Made by a program: the position numbers and the translations under genes
In this document: one piece after another, positions 36,901-48,504 of the stretch
Layout of the letters: every line of letters starts with the position of its first letter
Numbering within the stretch: the stretch's first letter is position 1
Assembly (NCBI GenBank): GCA_040954595.2
Contig: CM082583.2
Span: 3,720,001-3,784,000, forward strand
Length of the DNA stretch: 64,000 nt
From: Balanoglossus misakiensis
Lineage: Eukaryota; Hemichordata
Direction of reading: 5' to 3'
Notes under the pieces: generated by a model
Told to the model about the DNA's origin: nothing
Database searches by the model: none
Seen by the model: the letters and a program-made list of their open reading frames with translations, nothing else

Positions 36901-39900
36901 TTGAAGCCCATGGGCCAAAATGCCCCCAACCCTCTGATCCTTGATCCCTGTGTTGTGATGTCACTTCACAGTTTGTTTATTCCAACATGTTTCTAACAGC
37001 AAATGACAACACAGTTTGTCTTGGGTTTACCATGATGACATACATGCATGTCTATTTGTGGCATGATTAATCCATTCTTGGTACAAGAAAATCACTTTGT
37101 TGTCAATGTGATTTCATTCATATGTGAAGTGAAGCCATTTTGCAGACATGTGTGAACATAGTGTATTAATTAATTCAACATGGTACAGTTGTATTAGCAC
37201 AATGTACTGTGATGTACATGTGCTTAATGATTTGTGTCTTGATATGATCCAATATATGTCTGAAACTAAATATATTTCAACTTTGGTTGAATTTGTGCAC
37301 GTACATGCACATGGCACATTATACAGGCTAATACTTTGTGAGAAACATTGTCAGAGCCATTTTGCACACTTACCATGATTTCTTTCATTCTTGAAGTGAT
37401 CCAGTGGACACTCATCAACAATGTTGAATTTCATAATTTATTCTGTGTTCATTCTAACAAAAGTACAGGTATCAGAATGATTTTTATTATCTCAATTACA
37501 CCTTAGTAAATGTATTTCTCTTTTGCAGTTCCAAGGGGTAGCTCAAAATTCCAAGAAACATACTTTGTATTCCATCTTAGTCCATTACAAGTTTCACAGA
37601 TTTCATCAGAAAGGGATATTAGGCAGTCAGCAAGAGTAGAATATCCAGTACAGGTGCAAATCAGGTTTGTAAGAACATTTTGTCTTTCTCCTTACCTACG
37701 TCTGAAATAATTGTCTCAAGACGTTGTGCTTTACAATCTGATTAAGAATTCTAATTCCATGTGGGTTTGCTGTGGGTTAGTCAAGGTAATGTCACTTGAC
37801 AACTTGTCTGACATCATTAACATATAATAATACAGGCTACACAGGGTTACATGTACAATACATGTAACTTAGGTCAGGCAGTATGCAAGGTTGATTCTGA
37901 TTGGCCAGTTTGTCAGTTCACAAGCCTAACATACAGTAGGCACATCAATGCTGTAATCATTATCTACATGTACGAGGATGGGTCATCTGAGGCACTGCAC
38001 ACAACCCCACTTACCAGAGAGCACTTTTGGTAAAAACATTGCATGTGTAAATGTAAGTCTGACTAGGTTCCCCATGATAATGTATATCAATGCATGTTGG
38101 TGGTCGCAAAAGTGATTATAGTTCCCAAATCATTTATGAGTGTTCTCAATCTTTCCTGCAGACACTGCCAGCACTAGCAAATTGTCCATATTTTTATAAT
38201 TGTTAAAATTATGTGTAATTCTCCCATCATAATTCATTCAGAGCTACATTTTATAGTCTTACACCCATCATCATCAAACAGTTAAAACAAAAGTCCTGTA
38301 GAAGTGGTTGTCTGGTTTAGTTCTTTAACATCATTTGTTTATATCCATTCAATTATATTCATTATCAGTCACTTTCAAAACACACGACAACAACAGCAGC
38401 ACCGTAATTATTGATCTTCTCTCATGCACTTGGTTCAAGTCAGCTTTGAACAGAAAAGTGTGTACTTGTCTGCTGGCTTGTTTAGAACACCAACAAAATA
38501 CAAAGGAAAAGAATCTTATCATTTTAAAAGCCAACACTGTAGAAGTGAATCATCTGCTGCTGATACCTTCATATGGTAACTTCCAACATTGTGCATTTTC
38601 ACCATGACTCGCAATTCTGTTGATTTAGGGATACCTAAATCCCATCATTATTTTGTGCTCAATGGTTTTTGAGTGTGAATTATGCCAATGTTATGTTAAC
38701 ATGTATATACATTTATATAATTATATCTCCCACTTCTGTTTTTGTAGGTTTTGTTTGGCAGAAACCAGCTGTGAACAAGACGACCATTTTCCACCCAATC
38801 TGTGTGTCAAAGTCAATGGTAAAATGTGCACGCTACCTGTAAGTATTGTCTGGTAGGGAGTTGGTCATTTTTCTAAATATAAAAAATACACAAAGCGCTA
38901 ATAGCTGCCACTTGTAACATATTCTTACTCGATAAAATTCTTTTTTGAAATGGTAATATTTTTCCTTACTTTATGCCAGGACATACATGTATCCTCTTTA
39001 TTCTGTTTTAGCTGATGTCCCCATGTGCTAGAATGCATCATGTAGTCTTATGTTTTTTTTCCTGAAACTTTGCTCTAGGTGTAATCACTTTGCTCTAGGT
39101 GTCCACAGCAATAGATAAGGTGGACAGTACCATGCATGTGTATCTTGCAATAGATTTACTATTTGCTAGAATTTAAAACATCTTCAGTGACTAATAGTGG
39201 TTGTATAGTGACAAATCAATGCAGTGTGTAGGCATGATAATTGGTGTTTTGACCCCCCCCCAAAAAAAAAACAAAAAAACAAAACAGTTTCCATATCATT
39301 TGTGTATTTGTTGGTTTATCAGGGTTTTCTACCTCAAACAAAGTCAGGACAGGAGCCGAAAAGACCAAGTCGGGCGATCAACGTCACAACAATAACAAGG
39401 CTGTCACCAACAGTGCCAAATCATGTTTATGTTTCGTGGGCATCGGAATATGGCAGGGTATGTTAAAATTTGCATAAGATACTGTTGCCATTGATTGTAA
39501 AAAAAAAAGCAAAATTATGAGCTTTATTTGCATAGAAATTTTTCTAAAACATGATCCTGAATATAGTTAAAATATATAATGAAAGTGTTTGGATATTGAT
39601 GCTCAACTTCATGCAGATGTCACTTTTAAGAACATGTTTACAACCAATGTTCATGCAGTTGTATGTTTAAAATTAAATGATGCCAAATGTGACGAAAAAT
39701 GTGAAAACATTGTATAAATATTGTTGTCTTACACATTTGTCAACAATGTGCATTTTCAGGGTTATGCGATAGCTGTCAGGCTTGTAAAACAACTTACAGC
39801 AGATTGTTTGCTGCAAAGGTTAAAGAGTAAAGGTATCCGCAACAGTGACCATTCTAGGGCCATGAGTAAGTAGTTTTACAACACACACACCACTCTTTAC

Positions 39901-42900
39901 TTATCATAGGCGTGCACTTGACCCACCAATGTTTGTATAGTGGAAATATGCCAAACTTGTAGGCTATTGCTAAGGATGACAGTGGGACAATTGTTATGCC
40001 TTATGCTGGTTACAAAGGAAACCGTTGTTACCATCACATAAAATGCCACGTAACTTCCTTTTTCTGTGCATTACACATGTTCGATAATAGACCTCATGAA
40101 TTGTGGTATTTGCATGAATAATACTGCATGTACAGTATTCTTTTAGTCATGGGATTCTATTATGATTGGTGAAGCAAGCTTTGTTACAGCTCCATTATAA
40201 TTTATATACAACTTTGGATTATTCTTTCCATTATTTTTTTCATTGTAAATTGTATCAACTGCTACACGTACCAGTCATTGTAATGATGCACATTATGAAA
40301 CAAAATCGATTGTTGCTTCAGAAATCATTCGTATAAATTATTGTCTCTGTCAACGTTTGAATTTCAGTTAAAGAGAAGTTATCACAAGATCCAGAGAGTG
40401 AAATAGCCACCACGAGTTTACGGGTTTCATTGATGTGTCCACTTGGTAAGATGAGGATTTCAATTTCCTGCCGATCGCTCATGTGTACCCATATTCAGTG
40501 TTTTGATGCATCGTTGTATCTTCAAATGAATGAAAAGTAAGTTGAACTTGTTTTACATTTAGAATTTGTCTATTCTGGTTTTGAATTTCTCAAAGTCTCC
40601 TGTCAGTCAGTCTAGTGTTTGCAATAGCTGTCAAATTGTTCAATGACGTAATTCAGAAGAAAAGTTGTTCATGGCACAAAAATAAGGTTAGGGTGTATAT
40701 TATGATTGCTTTCGAAGTTGTCATTGGATCAAATGTTAGATAATGCAGTTAGCAATTTCCATATGCCGCTTAAGCTAGCGATAAACGCTAGACAGACCGT
40801 TAAAATGACACTAAAACATTTGATATCTGTTGGCTATTAATATTTGATGTAGATTTAATATTTTTAGTATTTACCATCTTGTGCCGCTGTGATTGTCACC
40901 GACAACTTTTGTAACATCTTCTGTTGAAGTTTAAAAGAGATTAACTGCTGTGTTTTCTCGATCATCTATGGCCAAGATGCAAAATCTCCCACAATGCTAT
41001 TGTGTGAAAAAGTCTGGCTCTGACGTTTAATTGGAGGTACAAAAGAATCCTGGGGAGATCCCTGGTGGTGAATGTCTTGCTTGTACAATCCTCTGGAAGT
41101 GTTTTTCAATGTAATTTATCTTACTATGGTATTTATTCATAGGAAACCAACATGGATATGTCCTGTTTGTGACAAGAAAGCACCATTTGATAGCTTAGTG
41201 ATAGATGGGTAAGTGTTGTTAATTGATTTTGGATACTTCTGTCTGGAGCCATTACCATTCTGAAACATGCTGGAACCAAATTTCTTCAATCTTGGAATAG
41301 TACAAGGACAATTTACCAAGACGTACACGTCAACATTTATTTATTTCACTGTATGATAAAATATGACCATTGCATGATCATTTTTTTATATTCATACATA
41401 GCACTGCCCATATATATTTCATTCAAATTTATTTAAAAAGGATAATCTTCCATGACATACATAAGCACATCAGTTTGAGTCATGATATAGTCAAACATGA
41501 TTGCAGGATGATCATTGCTCACTCTCGACATTGGCTCCAAAGTCATCACAGTTGGGATAAGTAAGGGCCTTGATTGGTATAAAAAGTGGGTGCCAACGCG
41601 GTGCTTTAAGATGGGTCCCTAGGATCTTTTTGCCCGTTGCTATGGGCCTTTATAGGACACTACACTCAATTTTGATCGAAACCGTTATGAACGTCCGACA
41701 AGGGGCTTGTAACTAGTTAAAAATACACACGATTGTGTGCACACCCCCTGTCTGAGTATGTTTACGGCAGCTACCGCCCGGCCATAGGCCGCCACGCTAA
41801 TACGGCAAAGCAGCGGTCAGCGATAGCGTGCGCGTCCTGTAACCACAGTAACTGGATCGAACGCTAAAAATCCAATGTTTTGTACACAGAGATTTTGTAC
41901 CGTTCACGAAAATCCCTAAGGCTTTTTTCACAGGCGACGTAGGCCAGCCAAATTTGACCTGCTTGTTGAGAACGCACTTCCGCATAGTGTGACGGATCGT
42001 TTTTTCGGTTTTCGTCGTGCTAAGAAGCGATACCAGTGGAAGAGTGCGTCCAAAAACACCCAAAATCGATGACTTTTTCAGGTGTGGTACGGGTATGCTG
42101 AAATCGTAGGATACAACGATAATATTCGAAAACAAAATCCGTCACGATCTTCCCTGGTTCAAGCAACTAATGAATACGTATCAAGTTCGTTTTTGAGGTC
42201 ACGGAATAAAAAGCCTTAGGCTTTTGAAATTTGACCTAGCTAATTTGCATATCAATGGCGTCAGGGGGCGCGCGCTCACAATCGTGCGTATTTTTAACTA
42301 GTTACCAGCCCCTTGTTAGACTCTGAAAACGGCTTAGTCCAAATCGGGGTGTAATGTCCTATAAAGGCCCATAGCAACGGGCAAAAAGATCCTAGGGACC
42401 CATCTTAAGGATTAATCTATCGATCCAGAAGGGCCTTGAGTCATTGACAGTAACATTTAAATCCTGCTACATGTTTGACATTTTTCAAGAGGTTGTACTG
42501 CAGATTATTGTATTTATTTTGAGTTGTAGTAATATTGAATGACGATTGCAAATGTTTTCTTTATTTTCCCGGCAGGTTATTTACTGAAATACTGGCCACT
42601 TCACCAAAGTCGGATGAGATTCAGTTTGCTCAGGATGGATCATGGTCAGTGTTGACAAATGAAAAAGAGGCAGCAATCATTGGAAGTCCTATGGATAAAT
42701 GCAAGTCGAAAAACTATTCAGGTAAGCAATTAATTTACAACAAGTACAGGCTTGTGTGTCTCATTCACTACTTTGATACGAGTTGTTTTGTATTTTGTAA
42801 GTGGTGAAAGGAATTTTGAGGTATTTCTCATCGCCAGTCAATGTATAGTCAACTTTGAAGATCACCTGTTTGATATCTGGCCCTGAATTCAAAATAACCA

Positions 42901-45900
42901 TCTGCCCCCAGCAGTCAGCACCTATTGGAATTATGAATTTGAGTAGAGACCTTCAGCTGGGAAACATGGCTGAATAGATGATTTTCTACCATATCAATTT
43001 GTTGCTAGCCAAGAACAGTAAATCCAAGAATGTTATAATGAAAGACTGAAAGGGAATTCATCCATAAGGTGATATATTTATGATTTGTATCCACAGACAA
43101 CAGAGACTCCAAATCCAAATCCAAGGTGACAATGATTGATCTGACACTGGACAGCTCTGATGATGAAGAGGATAATGCCGAGTCAACATACACAGCTAAG
43201 AACGGGTGTGTTTCACCGCCAATAATAACAATAGATAATACACCACCTCATTCAATGTCAGCCCCTTTATCATTGCTCTCCTCCACTTCGCACACTACAT
43301 CCAACTCATCCCCGTCATCGCTCTCAGCCAAGTCATGTTCACCCCACTCTAGTTCCTACACCATCTCTCCGCCACCACCCTCACCACATTACCAAAGTTC
43401 CTCTCACAGAACATCACCAATAAACCTCTCATCGTCTTCAGTCACCTCCAACAGAATACCCTCATTTTTGTCTCGCCCACCGCCTTACCCTCCACCTTTG
43501 CCTCCCTTATCCAGTGAAGATTTACCCACAGAGGAAGAGTTTGAAGAATTTCTTGGTTGGTTAGGTGATAGACGGTACCGTCCCGATTACCTATTTACCC
43601 ATGAAGATTTCATGTAGACAAAATGCCAGGTTTTGAAGTGATGGGCTGTGAACTGTGCTTTCCATGAACACAAATGAGAACAGAGGACAAACATTCTGCG
43701 CCTTGTAATATATCTGAATCATGCATGTTTGCAGCACTCTTTTTTTTTCACATCCACTAAAAGCTTGGCTGCTGTTATGATTCAGAATTCCACAATCTAA
43801 TCAATCACAATTTGTGTTAACAAGCGAGGCTTATCTTAAGCAGCAATCCTGAAATACTTAATTGCTGTACATCTGGTCACCCCATTGCCTTCGTCATGTA
43901 GCTTTATTGCCATTTATGTTAACTGCCACATGGAATTCATAGTTTTATACCTGAATGTTCGGAGAATTTCGGGAGATTATAATTTTTTCGTGTACAGAAA
44001 TGCAATTTCTTCGACAGATTTGGTGCAAAGTTTTGTGAGGTTGCCACTTTATATTCTGAGTTTCAACAACGCAATACCATTGAGCGATTATTCTTGACTT
44101 TTTATATTTGCAACTGTTGTTTTCTGTACCAATACTTCTGTATTACCAGAAAATTGGATTTGATAAATTTTAGACTCCCGCAATGTAAATAGTTCTGTAA
44201 AGTGGAAGCAGAGAATTTTTCTTATTACTCCTTTTGCGTTATCAATTTAAAAGCATGTTTTTTCCTTTTGTTATATGTATATTTCACCACACCATATTTT
44301 ATGTGTGCCCTGTTTTGTCTGATATTGTATTTTTCTTTACCAGTGTTGTCTTTGAAAAAACCAAAAATAATACTTTAAAAGAGAAATTAAATATATATAA
44401 ATTTAAAATCAAGTTAATGTGTGTATGTTCTTCTGTTCGTCCAATTTTGTCTTCTGCCTGGGGCAAATTTTAGAAATCAGAAAGACAGAACAGGGTACAC
44501 AATACTTAAAGCCCGGTCTCCCCTGTATAAGCATCTAACTTCTTACTCCAAGAAAACAAAAATATCTCCTGCCTTAATGAATGCCTGCAATCTTGCTGCA
44601 TCTAGCCCTGTTCAAAATAACATGATTAGCTGACTGGGATATGTCATATTAAACATTGCATTTCACCCTTACATTCCATGCTGTCAAATGATAATTCCAA
44701 GCAAAGTTTCATGCAGCTATGCACCTCAAAAATCTTTCGTAAAGTTTTCCCTTATTATTCTCTCAATATTGATAGTAAACCAGAGGAGTTGTCATGCAGA
44801 AATTTGAATAAGTGAGTGTGAACTCTGATTTTTATGAAAGGATGTGGGTTCAAGAAAACCCTATCATAGCAAAGAATTGAAAGGTTTGCGGGACTTTTTG
44901 TCTGAAAATCTCTCCCCAAGTATTGGCAAGGGTGCAATAAATGATTAAAAAAAAAGCTCCAACCAGGCAGGTGACATGTATCCACATTAGATGATTTTTT
45001 TCCACCGATGTATCATTTCAAATTCAACAAAACGTTTCCTTCCCTGGGCAGCTTTTTTATTTGTTTCTCATATTTCTTAAAAATTGATGAAAAAAATAAA
45101 ATTTGAACATCTACATGAGCAAAAACACGTCAAAAATTCAGCAATTTCGTGGTATAAAGTCAGAAATACCACTCGTTTGCAACTCTCATCGCAACCTGGC
45201 TTGGAGTGTAAATAAATTGCAAGACTCACTGATTGTTGCAACAAGGTGTATCATTCACATTCACTTTCAAAACTGAAACAATGGTGGGGCGAATTTGGCA
45301 GGAAAAAATTGTAAATTTAGTTGGCATAAGAGTATAGACTGAACTTCAATACATGTGGCAAAAGCAGTGCATCTGAAATAATGGTGAAGAAGAACAAGTA
45401 CCGGTAGGGCTCTACAGTTGTATCAGCCAATATACTGTATATCAGCTGATTTCTTTCAAACCGTGTGGAAGCTCAAACAAATGCAACTGATTCATGTACG
45501 TGTGCGTGCCACTTACTTTTATAATCAAGGCATCCTGGCCTAGTGGCGAGGGCCCTGGTACCAAATAAACAATCAGAGGGTTGTATGTTCAAGACCCGGA
45601 CACGGCCGTGGATTTTCTATGTGAGGATGGCCGCAATGTTGTGCCCTTGAGCAAGGCACCTGGGAGTGGTCACTGGGTACCCAGAATCCTGTAAGCGGGG
45701 ATTTACCAGTTGGATGATGGATGAAATAAAATAATCTAAAATATTTGCCATGTAATTTATTTAAGGACCAAGCCATAATACAAATCTTTGTGTTTATTGA
45801 TTCCTTTTGACTATGGAAAGGATACAGTATTGTGCTTTGGACAATAATCCATTAATTTGGTTTACAGTGTAAAGGTTGCCACCAGTTATTAACGACCCAA

Positions 45901-47803
45901 TGTATAGTTGTTCATGTCCATAACAATAGGCATATCTCTCAACATGATTATTTCAAAACTGGCAAAGAGAAAATATACCACATTTCCAAGTTATTACCAT
46001 TAGTCAGTCAATTATTTACTTTCGATATTTCAATCATTAGGAAAATTGATTGACATAAATCATCACAGAATCCTTCAGTCGATAAAACTTATGTTTTTGA
46101 TATAATAAGTTTCTAATTCCTTCCTGGGGATAATTTCATAGGGCATTAAATAGTAGTGAAAGGGTTGAAAATTGTCAATCATATTCTGAGAGATTCAAAG
46201 TGTGCACGCTTGTATATAGTTATGGACAGTTGTAATCAACTCTTGTGAACATTAATTGCATGCAAAACTGAAAATTTATTGGGTCTGAAAATTCTGGAAA
46301 GTTACCCAAGGGGCATGAGCTTGTGCAAGCTATACGCTCATAATTTTTGCAGCTGAATTAAATTATTAAGGGAAGTAAAGATGAAAACAGCAGCTAATAA
46401 TCTAATTGTGGCAGACAATTTCTGTGTTGAAATATAGGAGTGGGTATAATTTGTTTTTCTGTGAATAACAGAAACAGCCAAAATTTATCAGTTAATTTGT
46501 TATAATTTCAGGTTATTCCCTCTGTCACCAACATCTCCACTGACACCAGCATACTCCAGCACTACAACAGTGACAAGCAGTCGACCAAGCAGTATTTCTT
46601 CCATTGATCTGCCACCAATGTTGATACCACCACTACCAACAATTCCACCAATAGGAGGGGATTTCCTGGATCCTTTCTATCATCTATTACCTCCTGCAAG
46701 TCTGCCAAGAGGACACCACGACATTGATGGCAAGTGAAATTATTCAATCTTTCTTTTAACTAACTGAGTTTATTACAGTAACTATTTTATATCTCTGTTA
46801 TGTTATGTGATGTGATATGAGACTGTTTTTGGGGTGTTTTTTTCACTTATGAAAACGCGTTTTGATTTGTGGCAATCCATGTTCACATAGTTTATACATT
46901 ATTAAAAGTAATGTTTTAACTATCAATATCTGATTTTGATTATGGCATCTGGTCTCTACAAAATATGAGAACTTTGTAGCAGCTTTAAGTTTGATGACTA
47001 GTATGGCGTTAAAATTAAAGGGACAAAGTCTCTCTCTCGCTGCCCTTTTTTCCATTAATTATATTTGATACAAGACACCGTTTGTTATTCTACATGTGGA
47101 TATATAGTGAATGAACGTTCAACCTTACACAACTTCCATCCCTCTTATAGACAGAAGAGTGAAAAAAATCGCCAAAATGAATAATCGTTCTTTACCATTT
47201 ATTCATTTTGGGCAAGTTTTTACTCTCATATCATACAAGTAGGATGGAAGTTTTGTGTGGTTGATCATTGATTCACTATATATCCACATGTACATTAACA
47301 TAATCAGTGTCTTGTATCAAACATAATTAATGGAAAAGGGGCAGTTGGTGAGAGACAGTCTTTGTCTCTTTAACAGTGTAGGTATCATGCATCTTTAGCT
47401 TAATAATTAAGCTGCTATATGATATACTGTTATATTTTAATTTCTTATCAGGAGTGGATTTGCTGTCTCTTCTCCACACAGATTCTCCACCAGTAAGTGT
47501 TAAATATCTTATATGCATGAATACATGTATCAGAATAATTAAATTAAATTCAAATAGATTATATAACTACAGCAAAATATTCATTTCAATGAAATAAGGC
47601 CAATTTTTATACGACTGTACCTTGTGAAATTGTTGTCATAGAAACTGAACCCTAAGAGTACCCTGACAGGTAATTTTCTAGTTCCTTTACCTGTGTCTCT
47701 GTCTAATTCCTTTTTCTAACTCTTTATTTTGCAGCTACCAGTACTAAATGCGAACGACATCATTAGTGGGACAGGCAATATGGATATCATCCCATTAGAT
47801 TGA
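33904..47803 (+). CDS. PIAS: PIAS-family SUMO E3 ligase
   Basis: Exons: 33904-33927, 35852-36269, 37529-37664, 38748-38838, 39323-39457, 39760-39865, 40368-40536, 41143-41208, 42576-42721, 43097-43205, 46512-46729, 47452-47492 and 47735-47803. Phases agree and give 575 residues. PIAS proteins are nuclear SUMO ligases that control STATs and other transcription factors. A SAP DNA-binding domain lies near 10-45 ([21 protein letters not shown]). The PINIT domain lies near 125-290, although the namesake motif reads AINVT here. The SP-RING lies near 320-382, with zinc ligands in ISCRSL, CTHIQC and CPVCDKK all kept. A SUMO-interacting motif [11 protein letters not shown] followed by acidic residues lies near 440-456. 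The end is Ser/Pro-rich and finishes MDIIPLD, like the vertebrate IIxLD tail. The 46729 junction uses GCAAGT, a GC-AG intron. The tiny first exon (MAETSEMK) matches PIAS1-type starts. It is a single invertebrate-type gene, so I cannot assign it to PIAS1, 2, 3 or 4. Confidence 0.95.
35325..35678 (+). repeat. Exact 177-bp tandem duplication in PIAS intron 1
   Basis: Two adjacent units, 35325-35501 and 35502-35678, both starting GAAACAATAATATGTTGGC and ending GGTGGCCCCATTT. I compared them base by base and found no difference. This is either a very recent duplication or an assembly artefact. It ends about 170 bp before PIAS exon 2 and contains no visible exon. Confidence 0.9.
36321..36520. mobile_element. 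Possible foldback element, ACAC(A/T)GTAAA ends
   Basis: In PIAS intron 2. The left part (ACACAGTAAAGGCATTAATT) and the reverse complement of the right part (CACTGTAAAAGAATTCATG) are similar over about 30 bases with small indels. The boundaries and target duplication are unclear. Confidence 0.35.
41606..42408. mobile_element. 803-bp TIR element bounded by TTAA
   Basis: In PIAS intron 8. The ends read TTAAGATGGGTCCCTAGG and CCTAGGGACCCATCTTAA, and the inverted repeat continues inward for more than 100 bases (GATCTTTTTGCCCGTTGC, later AACTAGTTACAAGCCCCTTG-like). The interior is GC-richer than the surroundings. A 112-codon minus-strand frame inside resembles no transposase. It is a non-autonomous element with piggyBac-type TTAA targets (inferred). 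Confidence 0.85.
43097..43617 (+). CDS. PIAS: PIAS exon 10, long form: alternative Ser/Pro-rich C-terminus
   Basis: If the donor at 43206 (GTGTGT) is not used, the PIAS frame continues without interruption for about 137 codons to a stop at 43615-43617, giving a 603-residue protein. The extension is rich in Ser, Pro and Thr, with several SPP and PPP clusters. It ends in an acidic and aromatic segment ([17 protein letters not shown], then [11 protein letters not shown]). The composition looks selected rather than random. A retained, alternative last exon would replace the IIPLD tail. Vertebrate PIAS2 also has alternative C-termini (PIASx alpha and beta). This form is an inference from the open frame only. 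Confidence 0.6.
45530..45745 (+). mobile_element. tRNA-derived SINE
   Basis: In PIAS intron 10. A tRNA-like head has an A-box-like TGGCCTAGTGGCGAGGG and, about 35 bases on, a B-box-like GGTTGTATGTTCAAGACC. Downstream, TGTGCCCTTGAGCAAGGCAC resembles the conserved central motif found in several deuterostome and fish SINEs. It ends in an A/T-rich tail (GATGAAATAAAATAATC). The parent tRNA and SINE family cannot be fixed by eye. Confidence 0.7.
47015..47373. mobile_element. 359-bp palindromic MITE bounded by TTAA
   Basis: In PIAS intron 11. TTAAAGGGACAAAGTCTCTC at the left pairs with GAGACAGTCTTTGTCTCTTTAA at the right. The two arms pair with small mismatches almost to the centre, around 47195 (AAAATGAATAATCG / CCATTTATTCATTTTGG). 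The whole unit could fold into one long hairpin. Ends and TTAA match a non-autonomous element of the piggyBac type (inferred). Confidence 0.85.
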
Positions 47804-48032
47804 CAACTAGCATCCCAACCAGTGACGTCAGAAATAAACAGGATTTCTTGGCGCTCTGGTTCAGTTTGACATACATGTTTGTATGTGTGGATTTAAGATG
47901 GAGATTCTTCTTTGATATGAAGCATCAGTGGCAAGTGCTTTGACTGAGAGGGTGGTGCAGCCACATGCAGCCTCTCCAGTCATGACCACAAGAGGGAGTA
48001 GTAGAGAGATCACTCTATTTACATTGAAGACC

Positions 48033-48113
48033 CAATCTGATTAAAATCAGATGTAGGGAACGGCGACGTGGTTTTTTATTTTATTTGACCTACATCTGAT
48101 TTTAATCAGATTG
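48033..48113. mobile_element. 81-bp miniature TIR element with 10-bp target duplication
   Basis: The ends are perfect inverted repeats of 25 bp, starting CAATCTGATTAAAATCAGAT. The element is flanked by perfect direct repeats ATTGAAGACC at 48023-48032 and 48114-48123. A 10-bp duplication fits Mutator-like elements (8-11 bp). The inner ACGGCGACGTGGTTTTTTAT also occurs, in reverse complement, in the element at 16142-16252. It lies in the likely PIAS 3' UTR. Confidence 0.88.
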
Positions 48114-48349
48114 ATTGAAGACCATGCATGCCAATCGGGTTCCCTGAGCCTTCAGCATGCTGTTGCTTTATCTGACTCAATGAGTTTTATGCTACAGACT
48201 GTTACAAAGATATTGTGACTCATAATATATTTTAACACTCCAAGGCAGCTTTAAAACTTTGTTTCTATGATGAACCTTTTCATCTCAATATCCAGTTGGT
48301 AGGTATTAAAAATAAACCAATGAAGATACATGTAATTGAATCGGACCAA

Positions 48350-48504
48350 CTATATGGCTAAATGGTGGATTTGAGCGTTCTAAAGAACATAGGGCGGCGC
48401 TCTTTTTTTCGCATGTGCCACCCACTGAAAATCTGCGATTGGCTAGATCTCAATTTGCCATGGTAACTATTGCTAATTTTCCATAGGTGACCATATACCT
48501 TTAA
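48350..48504. mobile_element. MITE family A, 5'-truncated copy
   Basis: It starts within the family core (TATATGGCTAAATGG) and continues with GCGTTCTAAAGAACAT, TGCCACCCACTGAAAATC and the right end GTGACCATATACCTTTAA. The left terminal repeat is missing. Confidence 0.65.

Noticed and set aside
41797-42135. 112-codon minus-strand frame as a transposase
   Set aside because: It lies inside the 803-bp element but shows no DDE or zinc-finger motif and has a random-looking composition.
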